From: an uncultured Lachnospiraceae bacterium
GTDB lineage: Bacteria; Bacillota; Clostridia; Lachnospirales; Lachnospiraceae
Assembly: GCA_902784025.1 (NCBI GenBank)
Contig: CACZTF010000309.1
Location: 1-6,267, forward strand
Direction: 5' to 3'
Length of the DNA: 6,267 nucleotides
Part shown: positions 1 to 6,019 of the stretch, piece by piece
Layout of the letters: each line of letters begins with the position of its first letter
Position numbering within the stretch: the first letter of the stretch is position 1
Program-made: the position numbers and the translations under genes
Notes under the pieces: generated by a model
Database searches by the model: none
What the model saw: only the letters and a program-made list of their open reading frames with translations
What the model was told of the DNA's origin: nothing

Positions 1-88
1 TATGTATCAAAAAATTCGTATCGGTATATATTTTATATCACGCACTAATGTATGATAAGACAGGATATTGACTGTCGGGAAATATGAA

Positions 89-700
89 ATGAAAAAAAAA
101 TATTATGGTGTTCGTGTAGGCAGGAGAACCGGCATTTTCACCACATGGGATGAGTGCAAGGCAGCGGTCCATGGTTTTGCCGGGGCAGTTTATAAAAGCT
201 TTGAAACGGAAGCGGAGGCCATTGATTATCTCGAAAGCGGATCGGATGCAGAAGAGATCAAGGCGTCCGGAGATGTGGGAGAGTTGCCGGCAGTTTATGC
301 GTTTACAGACGGTTCATATAATGTAAATACTGAAGTGTATGGCTACGGCGGTTTTCTTGTGGCGGACGGGAAGCGTTATATCCTTCAAGGCAGCGGTTCC
401 GATCCTGAGCTTGCTTCCATGAGAAATGTGGCCGGTGAGATAATGGGCAGTGAGGCAGCTGTCAGAAAAGCATTGGAATTGGGGCTTGAGGAACTGACTA
501 TATATTATGATTATTCCGGTATTGAACAATGGGCCACAGGGGGCTGGAAGACGAATAAAGAAGGTACCCGGAGATACAAAGAATTTTTTGAGAGCATAAG
601 GGATAAGATAAATGTGATCTTTGTAAAGGTCAGAGGACATGCCGGTATAGAAGGCAATGAAGAGGCAGACCGGCTCGCCAAGGAGGCCGCAGGGGTGTAA
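89..700 (+). CDS. rnhA: Ribonuclease HI with N-terminal viroplasmin-type hybrid-binding domain
   Basis: RNase HI cleaves the RNA strand of RNA-DNA hybrids in the cytoplasm, clearing R-loops and primers. From ATG 89 the protein has 203 residues. Residues 1-48 are a caulimovirus viroplasmin/hybrid-binding domain: the run KYYGVRVGRRTGIFTTWDEC followed by VHGF and YKSF is diagnostic. After a short acidic linker, the RNase H fold runs from about residue 68 to the end. All four catalytic acids are visible: D74 (TDGS), E117 (RNVAGEI), D141 (YYDYSGIE) and D194 (EEADRLA), plus the loop histidine H184 (RGHAG). An in-frame TTG at 68 is open, but its AGGA (62-65) is too close; ATG 89 has GGGA at 77-80 and matches where the family begins. 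The domain pairing is as in eukaryotic RNase H1 and many Clostridia. Identification is confident; the start is slightly less so. Confidence 0.95.
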   Translation: MKKKYYGVRVGRRTGIFTTWDECKAAVHGFAGAVYKSFETEAEAIDYLESGSDAEEIKASGDVGELPAVYAFTDGSYNVNTEVYGYGGFLVADGKRYILQGSGSDPELASMRNVAGEIMGSEAAVRKALELGLEELTIYYDYSGIEQWATGGWKTNKEGTRRYKEFFESIRDKINVIFVKVRGHAGIEGNEEADRLAKEAAGV

Positions 701-702
701 CA

Positions 703-753
703 TATCACGTATCGTGAGTCGGGGTAGTGTACCGTGATACCTGACAGTACACT
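703..753. repeat. Two overlapping inverted repeats downstream of rnhA
   Basis: TATCACG (703-709) is perfectly complementary to CGTGATA (733-739), and AGTGTAC (726-732) to GTACACT (747-753). The second stem's left arm lies inside the loop of the first and its right arm outside, so in RNA the two would be mutually exclusive or form a pseudoknot. A local TCACG-TAT-CGTGA hairpin (705-717) competes as well. No T-run follows, so it is not a normal intrinsic terminator. It may be a REP-like intergenic repeat or a processing/stability element for the rnhA transcript; the function is not known. Confidence 0.55.
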
Positions 754-771
754 GACGCGTAAACAAAAACC

Positions 772-798
772 GATCAAACTCTGCTTCGCAGAGTGGTC
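772..798. repeat. Strong hairpin (7-bp stem, 3-base loop) upstream of the aminotransferase gene
   Basis: ACTCTGC (778-784) and GCAGAGT (788-794) pair perfectly around the loop TTC. Flanking GATC (772-775) and GGTC (795-798) extend the stem through a bulged AA, with one G-U pair. On the plus strand the bases after it are A-rich, so it is not an obvious terminator in the direction of the genes. Read on the minus strand, the stem is followed two bases later by a T-rich stretch (complement of 760-770), which is terminator-like, although no minus-strand gene is seen to its right. Could also be part of an intergenic repeat together with 703-753. Confidence 0.55.
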
Positions 799-853
799 AA
801 AAGGTACATGCATATTAAAAAAGATATTTTCAATTACTTTATAGAGGTACGAA

Positions 854-2044
854 ATGATATCATCATCAATAAAAGAACTTGTGGAAAAAAGCTCTGTCAT
901 AAGGCAGATGTTTGAGGAGGGAGCGCGCCTTGCGGCGAAGTATGGTGCTGAAAATGTCTATGATTTCAGCCTGGGCAACCCAAATGTACCTGCCCCTGAC
1001 AGTGTAAATGCTTCCATAAAGGAGATCATTGACAGTGAAAAGAGTACAAAGATCCACGGTTATATGAATAACGCCGGGTTCCCGGAGGTACGTGAGAAGA
1101 TCGCCGGTTCATTGAATAAAAGATACGGAACTGCATTTACACAAGATGACATTATAATGAGTGTGGGTGCAGCAGGTGGTCTGAACTCAGTGCTGAAGGC
1201 CATAATCGATCCCGGTGATGAGATAGTGGTGCTTGCCCCTTTCTTTGGCGAGTATACAAACTATGCGTCAAATGCAGGCGCTAAACTTGTGGTTGTTCCA
1301 CCCAATCCCCCGGAATTCCGACCGGATCCGGCAGCCCTGTCAAAAGCCATAACGAAAAAGACCAAGGCTGTCATCATAAACAATCCAAATAACCCTACGG
1401 GAGTCGTTTACAGCGAGGATGATATTAAGGGACTTGTGGCAGCGATCACCGAAAAGCGTGATGAGTACGGAACGGACATTGCCCTGATATCGGATGAACC
1501 TTACCGCGAGCTCGTATATGACGGTGGTGAAGTGCCATTCCTTACGAAATACTATCCTGATACATTTATCTGTTATTCATACAGTAAATCCCTCTCCCTT
1601 CCCGGCGAGCGTATAGGCTATATCGTGATCCCGGAGGAGATGAAAGAATCCGGAGCGGTGAAAGCGGCGGTGACTGTAGCTACCCGAATACTGGGATTTG
1701 TAAACGCTCCCTCACTTATACAGCTTGCTGTGGCTGCCAATACTGATGCCGAGGTAAATGTGGCGGCTTACGATAAGAACCGAAAAGCTCTTTTTGATGG
1801 TCTCACATCCCTTGGATTCGATTGTGTGAAACCGGAGGGGGCATTTTACCTTTTTATGAAATCGCCCATAGATGATGAAAAAACATTTTGCGACATGGCA
1901 AAGGATGAAAATATCCTGCTGGTACCGGGGAGGGCTTTCGGCTGCCCCGGGTATGTAAGGATAGCATATTGCGTGGCATACGAGACTATAGTTAACTCCA
2001 TGGAAGGATTCAGCAGACTGGCGTCGTCCTTCGGACTTGGGTGA
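854..2044 (+). CDS. Class I PLP-dependent aminotransferase (aspartate-aminotransferase-like)
   Basis: A cytosolic fold-type I aminotransferase of 396 residues, the usual length for the class I/II family, moving an amino group between an amino acid and a 2-oxo acid through pyridoxal phosphate. Visible landmarks: the substrate-loop SLGNPN at 39-44, cofactor-binding NPNNPTG (177-183, N180), D214 in SDEPY contacting the pyridine nitrogen with Y217, the Schiff-base lysine K245 in YSKSLSLPGERIGY, phosphate-binding R253, and R369 (YVRIAY) for the substrate carboxylate. Start ATG 854 has AGAGG at 843-847 with six bases between. Substrate cannot be read from sequence; family members are usually labelled aspartate aminotransferase, but broad or aromatic activity is possible. 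It precedes hisC, another fold-type I aminotransferase, by 128 bases. All catalytic residues are intact. Confidence 0.93.
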   Translation: MISSSIKELVEKSSVIRQMFEEGARLAAKYGAENVYDFSLGNPNVPAPDSVNASIKEIIDSEKSTKIHGYMNNAGFPEVREKIAGSLNKRYGTAFTQDDIIMSVGAAGGLNSVLKAIIDPGDEIVVLAPFFGEYTNYASNAGAKLVVVPPNPPEFRPDPAALSKAITKKTKAVIINNPNNPTGVVYSEDDIKGLVAAITEKRDEYGTDIALISDEPYRELVYDGGEVPFLTKYYPDTFICYSYSKSLSLPGERIGYIVIPEEMKESGAVKAAVTVATRILGFVNAPSLIQLAVAANTDAEVNVAAYDKNRKALFDGLTSLGFDCVKPEGAFYLFMKSPIDDEKTFCDMAKDENILLVPGRAFGCPGYVRIAYCVAYETIVNSMEGFSRLASSFGLG

Positions 2045-2052
2045 CAGACTAT

Positions 2053-2095
2053 GTACCCTTAGAAAGACCGGTGAAGATGGTCGGTCCAAGGGTAC
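2053..2095 (+). other. Stem-loop just after the aminotransferase stop codon
   Basis: GTACCCTT (2053-2060) pairs perfectly with AAGGGTAC (2088-2095). Inside, after an asymmetric internal loop, GACCG (2066-2070) pairs with CGGTC (2082-2086). The arm begins nine bases after the TGA. No T-run follows, so it is more likely a stabilising or processing structure between two cistrons, or a weak or factor-dependent termination site, than an intrinsic terminator. Confidence 0.5.
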
Positions 2096-2113
2096 TTGTT
2101 GAAGATGTTAAAA

Positions 2114-2145
2114 GCAGGCTCATTTTGATGAACCCGGTGAGCCGC
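2114..2145 (+). other. Second stem-loop in the hisC leader
   Basis: GGCTCA (2117-2122) pairs with TGAGCC (2138-2143). The stem extends by GC (2114-2115) with GC (2144-2145) across a bulged A at 2116. CCGG at 2134-2137 can alternatively pair with CCGG at 2148-2151, which would open this stem. It ends 14 bases before the hisC AGGAGG, so refolding could influence translation initiation. I see no T-box consensus or other recognised riboswitch motif. Confidence 0.45.
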
Positions 2146-2159
2146 ATCCGGATAAAAAC

Positions 2160-2165
2160 AGGAGG
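2160..2165 (+). promoter_or_regulatory. Ribosome binding site that fixes the hisC start
   Basis: A full AGGAGG sits seven bases ahead of ATG 2173. This is the best Shine-Dalgarno sequence in the window and is the main reason for preferring 2173 over the in-frame GTG at 2041. Confidence 0.85.
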
Positions 2166-2172
2166 CAAAAAT

Positions 2173-3258
2173 ATGCAGCTTTGGCAGAAAAATGTTAGAA
2201 CAGTGGAGCCTTACATTCCCGGCGAACAGCCCATGGATAAAAAGGTGATAAAGCTTAACACAAACGAGAACCCGTATCCTCCTTCCCCTTTAGTCCTGAA
2301 AGCAGCGGAAGAGTTCGCTAAAAAAGGGGAGGATGCCCTTCGTAAATACCCTGATCCGGAGGTCAGGAAACTGGTTCAGACTTTGAGTGCATATCACGGT
2401 GTATGGCCGGAAAATGTTTTTGTGGGTGTAGGTTCAGACGATGTTTTGTCCGTAGCCTTTCTCACTTTTTTCAATTCAGACAAAAAGATACTTTTCCCGG
2501 ATGTGACATATTCATTTTATCCGGTATGGGGAGATGTTTACCGCATTCCCTATCACAAGGTAAAGACGGATGAAGATTTCAGGATCAAAGCGGACGATTA
2601 CCTTGTGCAAAACGGGGGCATCGTTATAGCAAATCCGAATGCTCCAACGGGTATGTCACTATCAATAAACGATATAGAAAAGATAGTGGAGGGAAATCCT
2701 GCTTCCGTGGTAATAATAGATGAGGCCTACATCGATTTTGGCGGGAAATCTGCTCTGGAACTCACAAGAGAATATGATAATGTGCTGGTGGTCAGGACAT
2801 TTTCCAAGTCCAGAAGCCTTGCGGGGCTGAGAGTCGGATACGCAATAGGAAATGAAGCGCTTATCAAAGCCATGAATGATGTAAAGTTTTCAATAAACTC
2901 ATATACCATGAATGCCCCTTCGATCCTGTTAGGAAGTGCTTCAGTAAAGGATGATGAATACTTCCGCAAATGTATCAGGCAGATAAAAGATACAAGGGAT
3001 TATACTGTAGAAAATCTGGAGAGACTGCAGTTTAAGGTTTTGCCGTCTGACGCGAATTTTGTATTTGCAACTCATATACGTTTTAAGGCTGAAGAAATCT
3101 TCAAAGCATTAAAGGAACGTAAGATCTACGTGCGTTATTTTAAGAAACCAAGGATAGATAATTTCCTCAGGATATCCATAGGAACAGATGATGAAATGCG
3201 TGCATTCTTTAAAGCACTCAGGGATATCCTGCACATTTTTTCGCTGAACAGTTTGTAA
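2173..3258 (+). CDS. hisC: Histidinol-phosphate aminotransferase
   Basis: A PLP enzyme of 361 residues that makes histidinol phosphate from imidazole-acetol phosphate and glutamate in histidine synthesis; family members often also accept aromatic substrates. The N-terminus (WQKNVRTVEPYIPGEQP) and LNTNENPYPPSP (residues 28-39) are typical HisC. PLP-site residues: D183 and Y186 in IIDEAYIDF, Schiff-base lysine K212 in TFSKSRSLAGLRVGY, R220 for phosphate, and R333 (FLRISIG) for the substrate carboxylate. The cofactor loop reads ANPNAPTG (153-160) with Ala where most aminotransferases have Asn (NPTG); I recall this variant from other Firmicute HisC proteins. The frame stays open back to GTG 2041, which would add 44 residues, but AGGAGG at 2160-2165 and family length favour ATG 2173. 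No other his gene is nearby, so an aromatic-transaminase role remains possible. Confidence 0.92.
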   Translation: MQLWQKNVRTVEPYIPGEQPMDKKVIKLNTNENPYPPSPLVLKAAEEFAKKGEDALRKYPDPEVRKLVQTLSAYHGVWPENVFVGVGSDDVLSVAFLTFFNSDKKILFPDVTYSFYPVWGDVYRIPYHKVKTDEDFRIKADDYLVQNGGIVIANPNAPTGMSLSINDIEKIVEGNPASVVIIDEAYIDFGGKSALELTREYDNVLVVRTFSKSRSLAGLRVGYAIGNEALIKAMNDVKFSINSYTMNAPSILLGSASVKDDEYFRKCIRQIKDTRDYTVENLERLQFKVLPSDANFVFATHIRFKAEEIFKALKERKIYVRYFKKPRIDNFLRISIGTDDEMRAFFKALRDILHIFSLNSL

Positions 3259-3278
3259 ATATACCACAGGAGCCATAC

Positions 3279-3965
3279 ATGGGAATTATAGAAGAATCAG
3301 AAAAGCTCTGTCCGGCAGAGTACCTGGGCAGGAATTATCAGAAAGAACTGGAGGAGATCCTTGCCGATATAAGCAGCAATGTCTGTCCCGAGGGGGACTG
3401 TCAGGATCCGCCTGTTCTTTTGCTGCACAGTTGCTGCGCTCCCTGCTCAAGCTATGTGATCTCATATCTGTCGGATTATTTTAAGATAACGGTATTCTAT
3501 TTTAATCCAAACATAACTGACAGGAGTGAGTATCTCCGTCGTGTCCGTGAGCAGAAAAAATTCATAGAAAGCTATGAGACAAAATACCCCGTGGATTTTA
3601 TAGAAGGAGACTATAATCCGGAGCTTTTCCTGCAGATGAGTAAAGGTCTGGAGCACGTGCCTGAAGGAAGCATACGCTGTGCCAAATGCTACAGGATGCG
3701 TATAGAGGAGTCAGCCCGTATGGCTAAAGAGATCGGTGCGGATTATTTCACCACCACACTGACCATCAGTCCCCAGAAGTTTTCTCCTCTCCTTAATTCC
3801 ATAGGAGACACCATAGGTAAAGCGTATGGCGTGAGATATCTGTTTTCTGATTTCAAGAAAAAAGACGGGTATAAAAAGTCTGTGGAATTCTCCAAAAAAT
3901 ACGGCCTGTACAGACAGGATTACTGCGGATGTGATTTTTCAAAGCAGAATGCCTGCGAAGGGTAA
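3279..3965 (+). CDS. queH: Epoxyqueuosine reductase QueH
   Basis: QueH (formerly DUF208) reduces epoxyqueuosine to queuosine in tRNA with GUN anticodons, the final step of Q synthesis; it is an iron-sulfur enzyme that replaces the cobalamin enzyme QueG. The 228 residues show all signatures: LLLHSCCAPCSSY (C52, C53, C56), EGSIRCAKCYRMR (C134, C137), TTTLTISPQK (158-167) and a C-terminal DYCGCDFS (C216, C218). In characterised QueH the cysteine pair of the first motif and the CxxC pair bind the 4Fe-4S cluster. Residues 1-46 form an extra N-terminal segment, with a YQKELEEIL helix, that I recall from other Firmicute versions. ATG 3279 is preceded by AGGAG at 3268-3272, six bases away, and 20 bases after the hisC stop, so co-transcription with hisC is likely. 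No queuosine precursor genes are in the window. Confidence 0.94.
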   Translation: MGIIEESEKLCPAEYLGRNYQKELEEILADISSNVCPEGDCQDPPVLLLHSCCAPCSSYVISYLSDYFKITVFYFNPNITDRSEYLRRVREQKKFIESYETKYPVDFIEGDYNPELFLQMSKGLEHVPEGSIRCAKCYRMRIEESARMAKEIGADYFTTTLTISPQKFSPLLNSIGDTIGKAYGVRYLFSDFKKKDGYKKSVEFSKKYGLYRQDYCGCDFSKQNACEG

Positions 3966-3999
3966 AGCAGGCGGTGATGAAAGGTACCGTTTTATTTTC

Positions 4000-5250
4000 A
4001 TGTATATCTGTATAGACCTAAAATCTTTTTATGCTTCTGTTGAGTGTGTGGAGCGTGGGCTTGATCCTATGACGACCAGGCTTGTGGTGGCAGACCCTGA
4101 AAGGCAGGAGGGTACTATCTGTCTCGCGATAACTCCGGCAATGAAAGCTTTGGGAGTAAAGAACCGCTGCCGTGTTTTTCAGATACCGAAAAATATAGAT
4201 TACATCATGGCGCCGCCACGTATGCAGAAGTACATTGATTACTCCGCCGAGATCTACGGCGTGTATCTTAAGTATATATCTCCGGATGATATCCATGTAT
4301 ATTCCATAGATGAGGTGTTTATGGATGTGCAGCCGTATATGAAGCGGTATAACAGGACTGCAAAAGAGATAGCCCTCATGCTAATGGAAGAGGTAAGGGA
4401 AAATGTGGGAGTGCGGGCCACGGCAGGTGTGGGAACTAATCTGTATCTTACAAAGATAGCTCTGGATGTCACGGCAAAGCACTCACCGGATAATATCGGC
4501 GAGCTGGACGAGGAAAGTTATAAGCAAAAACTATGGGACCACCGGCCTCTCACGGATTTCTGGAGGATAGGAAAGGCCACGGCAAAGACGTTGGAGGGGA
4601 TGGGCATCCGGACCATGCGGCAGCTGGCTCATGCGGATGAGGATATGTTATACAAAAAGTTCGGTGTGGATGCAGAGCTTTTGATAGATCATGCATGGGG
4701 GAGAGAACCTGTGCAAATGGAGCATATTAAGAACTTCCGGTCCAAGAGCACGAGTTTAACAAGCGGTCAGGTGCTAATGCGGGATTATACTGTAGCGGAA
4801 GCACGGCTTATCGTGGCAGAGATGGTTGATTCCATTTGCATCGATATGGCTTCTAAATGTGTACTTACTGAGTCGGTATCGCTATCCATAGGGTATTCCC
4901 ATAACACGCCGGGAGAAACATCCCGGGGGACTGCACATTTTACTGATCCGACGGACTCGTATTCCGAAATAGCAGGTCAGGTGCTTAAAGTGTATGACTG
5001 TATCGTAAACAGGAAATGTAAGGTCAGGCGTATGAACATTTCCTGTAATGACCTGAAAGAAGGAAACCGGCAGCTGACCATTACGGATATTTTTGAAGAA
5101 AAAAAAGATAAGAAGATACAGAAAGCAATGCTGGATATTAAAAACAGGTTCGGGAAAAGTGCGGTATTCCGCGCCAGAGATCTGCAGGAGGAGGCTACGG
5201 CTTTAGACAGGCATAAACAGATAGGGGGACATAAAAGTGGAGAGACCTAA
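4000..5250 (+). CDS. Y-family DNA polymerase, UvrX/ImpB-MucB-SamB type
   Basis: An error-prone translesion polymerase of 416 residues from ATG 4000. Palm: metal-binding D6 in YICIDLKSFYASVE, probable steric gate Y11, then D104-E105 in YSIDEVFMDV. A helix-hairpin-helix thumb follows (about 186-210, WRIGKATAKTLEGMGI), then the little finger (about 245-365). The tail, RFGKSAVFRARDL (383-395) and RHKQIGGHKSG (404-414), marks the UvrX-like group of Gram-positive chromosomes, prophages and plasmids rather than classic DinB. Near 358, QLTITDIF stands where relatives carry a beta-clamp motif such as QLSLF. The start is uncertain: the frame is open back to GTG 3931 and ATG 3949, both overlapping queH, and ATG 4000 has only a distant GAAAGG (3979-3984); homology supports 4000. 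The 3' end overlaps the YolD-like gene, as expected for this pair. No Gram-positive LexA box was seen upstream. Confidence 0.9.
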   Translation: MYICIDLKSFYASVECVERGLDPMTTRLVVADPERQEGTICLAITPAMKALGVKNRCRVFQIPKNIDYIMAPPRMQKYIDYSAEIYGVYLKYISPDDIHVYSIDEVFMDVQPYMKRYNRTAKEIALMLMEEVRENVGVRATAGVGTNLYLTKIALDVTAKHSPDNIGELDEESYKQKLWDHRPLTDFWRIGKATAKTLEGMGIRTMRQLAHADEDMLYKKFGVDAELLIDHAWGREPVQMEHIKNFRSKSTSLTSGQVLMRDYTVAEARLIVAEMVDSICIDMASKCVLTESVSLSIGYSHNTPGETSRGTAHFTDPTDSYSEIAGQVLKVYDCIVNRKCKVRRMNISCNDLKEGNRQLTITDIFEEKKDKKIQKAMLDIKNRFGKSAVFRARDLQEEATALDRHKQIGGHKSGET

Positions 5251-5563
5251 GATGCCCATAGCTCATCGTGCGAAACAGTTCATGCCATTTTCTGCCCTTA
5301 CCGGTCTTGAGGCGGCACTGAAAGAAAAGGAAAGGGAAATGGGACTGATAGAGAAACCTGAGTTATCAGAGGAAATGGCAGACGAGATAAACGGAGTGCT
5401 GGCAGGGCTGGAAGCCGGAGACAGGGTTGAGATAGATTACTTTCGGGACGGTGAGATACTTTCCGTCATGGGAGAGATAGAAAAAATTGGAAGAGGCGGG
5501 ATTACTGTGGAGGGGGTATGTGTCAAGGTTGATGATATTATAAAAACAAATGTTTGTCCTTGA
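5237..5563 (+). CDS. YolD-like protein, partner of the Y-family polymerase
   Basis: A 108-residue YolD-like protein. The diagnostic block HRAKQFMPFSAL is at residues 10-21, followed by a charged helix (about 22-45) and a small beta-rich C-terminal half (about 59-105) with GDRVEIDYFRDGEI and RGGITVEGVCVKVDDI. In Bacillus, yolD-type genes sit beside uvrX-type polymerase genes and belong to the SOS response; the molecular role is not settled, with a regulatory or accessory role for the polymerase being the usual guess. The gene overlaps the polymerase by 14 bases, implying translational coupling. I chose GTG 5237, with AGGGGG at 5222-5227; ATG 5252, with GGAGAG at 5239-5244, is a serious alternative that gives 103 residues and leaves no overlap. 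Soluble, without signal peptide or membrane segment. Confidence 0.85.
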   Translation: MERPKMPIAHRAKQFMPFSALTGLEAALKEKEREMGLIEKPELSEEMADEINGVLAGLEAGDRVEIDYFRDGEILSVMGEIEKIGRGGITVEGVCVKVDDIIKTNVCP

Positions 5564-5579
5564 TCCCTGGTATAACAGA

Positions 5580-5609
5580 TTGCTTTAAAAATGCCTTTAA
5601 TGTTATAAA
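5580..5609 (+). promoter_or_regulatory. Probable sigma-A promoter for the DUF503 gene
   Basis: TTGCTT (5580-5585) and TATAAA (5604-5609) are 18 bases apart, and TG at 5601-5602 gives an extended -10 (TGTTATAAA). Transcription would begin near 5616, ahead of the GGAAG at 5622-5626 that serves ATG 5633. A TATAAC (5571-5576) / GTTATA (5602-5607) inverted repeat brackets the promoter but is AT-rich and may be chance. Confidence 0.45.
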
Positions 5610-5632
5610 CAATTATGATTTGGAAGAAAACC

Positions 5633-5914
5633 ATGTTAGTAGCAGTAATGACATTTCGTCTGAGGGCGGAATGGGTACACAGTCTGAAAGAAAAAAGGAT
5701 GATAGTTAAAAGCCTGATAACTAAGTTACAGAACAAGTTTCATGTTTCTGCAGCAGAGACGGATGAGCAGGATACACACCGGATCGTAGTTATCGGGGTG
5801 GCGATTATAGCGGGAAACAAAGCGCTTGCTGACAGTATGATGGAGGCGATATCCGCTTTCGTCGAAGAGAATACGGAAGCTGAGATCATAGAGGAGGAAA
5901 GGGAGATACGATAA
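5633..5914 (+). CDS. DUF503 family protein, YlxP-like
   Basis: A 93-residue protein of the DUF503/YlxP family, close to the 92 or so residues of Bacillus YlxP. The hallmark SLKEKR is at residues 17-22, followed by VKSLITKLQNKFHVSAAET, then a short EQD turn, a beta strand (RIVVIGVAIIAG), a helix (SMMEAISAFVEEN) and the closing strand EAEIIEEEREI. The fold is a small alpha/beta sandwich; the function is unproven, with a ribosome or RNA role suspected because ylxP usually lies in the nusA-infB-rbfA cluster. Here it stands alone. ATG 5633 is preferred over in-frame ATG 5615, because GGAAG (5622-5626) is six bases upstream, the family begins about 16 residues before SLKEKR, and the likely transcription start lies after 5615. 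Confidence 0.88.
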   Translation: MLVAVMTFRLRAEWVHSLKEKRMIVKSLITKLQNKFHVSAAETDEQDTHRIVVIGVAIIAGNKALADSMMEAISAFVEENTEAEIIEEEREIR

Positions 5915-5973
5915 AAAAGACAACTTTCAGTCTGAAGTAAAAGGAAATTAAACGCTCGTAATTCAGTCAGGAT

Positions 5974-6019
5974 TTGCATGTGAGTTTATATTGCTTTTAT
6001 ATCACTGTGGTGATATATT
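5974..6019 (+). promoter_or_regulatory. Candidate promoter region for the DUF3990 gene
   Basis: Two overlapping arrangements are plausible: TTGCAT (5974-5979), 17 bases, TTATAT (5997-6002); or TTGCTT (5991-5996), 17 bases, TATATT (6014-6019). The second has the better -10. In both, the inverted repeat at 5998-6017 lies on RNA polymerase contacts, over the -10 and start region in the first case or filling the spacer in the second. Confidence 0.4.
5998..6017. promoter_or_regulatory. Operator-like perfect inverted repeat
   Basis: TATATCAC and GTGATATA are perfectly complementary around a central TGTG. The 20-base dyad, its overlap with promoter-like hexamers and its place 26 bases before the DUF3990 start suggest a binding site for a dimeric repressor. 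A hairpin in RNA is the alternative, but its stem is weak and no T-run follows. The half-site TATATCAC also occurs once at 34-41, upstream of rnhA, without a partner. Confidence 0.5.

Noticed and set aside
1..88. Promoter for rnhA, with TATGAT at 51-56 as a possible -10
   Set aside because: No acceptable -35 is found 16-18 bases upstream and the region is AT-rich throughout, so it cannot be supported.
314..900. Minus-strand reading frames of 129 and 150 codons across rnhA and the following spacer
   Set aside because: They lie antisense to a confidently identified gene, show no recognisable domain and run through the hairpin-rich spacer; treated as shadows.
808..910. Small plus-strand frame beginning at ATG 808 with AAAGG just upstream
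   Set aside because: Only about 33 codons, out of frame with and running into the aminotransferase gene, with spacing too short for a good ribosome binding site and no recognisable product.
1712..2089. Minus-strand frame of 125 codons at the end of the aminotransferase gene
   Set aside because: Antisense to conserved catalytic sequence, low-complexity composition and no family resemblance.
2045..2172. T-box or other known riboswitch ahead of hisC
   Set aside because: No T-box consensus (GGTGGNACCGCG-like) or terminator T-run is present; the stems are reported only as unassigned structures.
4732..4743. Near match to the Gram-positive LexA box (GAAC-N4-GTTC)
   Set aside because: It reads GAACTTCCGGTC, with one mismatch, and lies inside the polymerase coding region far from any promoter.
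5914..5950. Intrinsic terminator after the DUF503 gene (ACTTTCAG / CTGAAGT)
   Set aside because: The stem needs a bulged T and leaves an impossibly small loop, and the bases after it are A-rich rather than T-rich.
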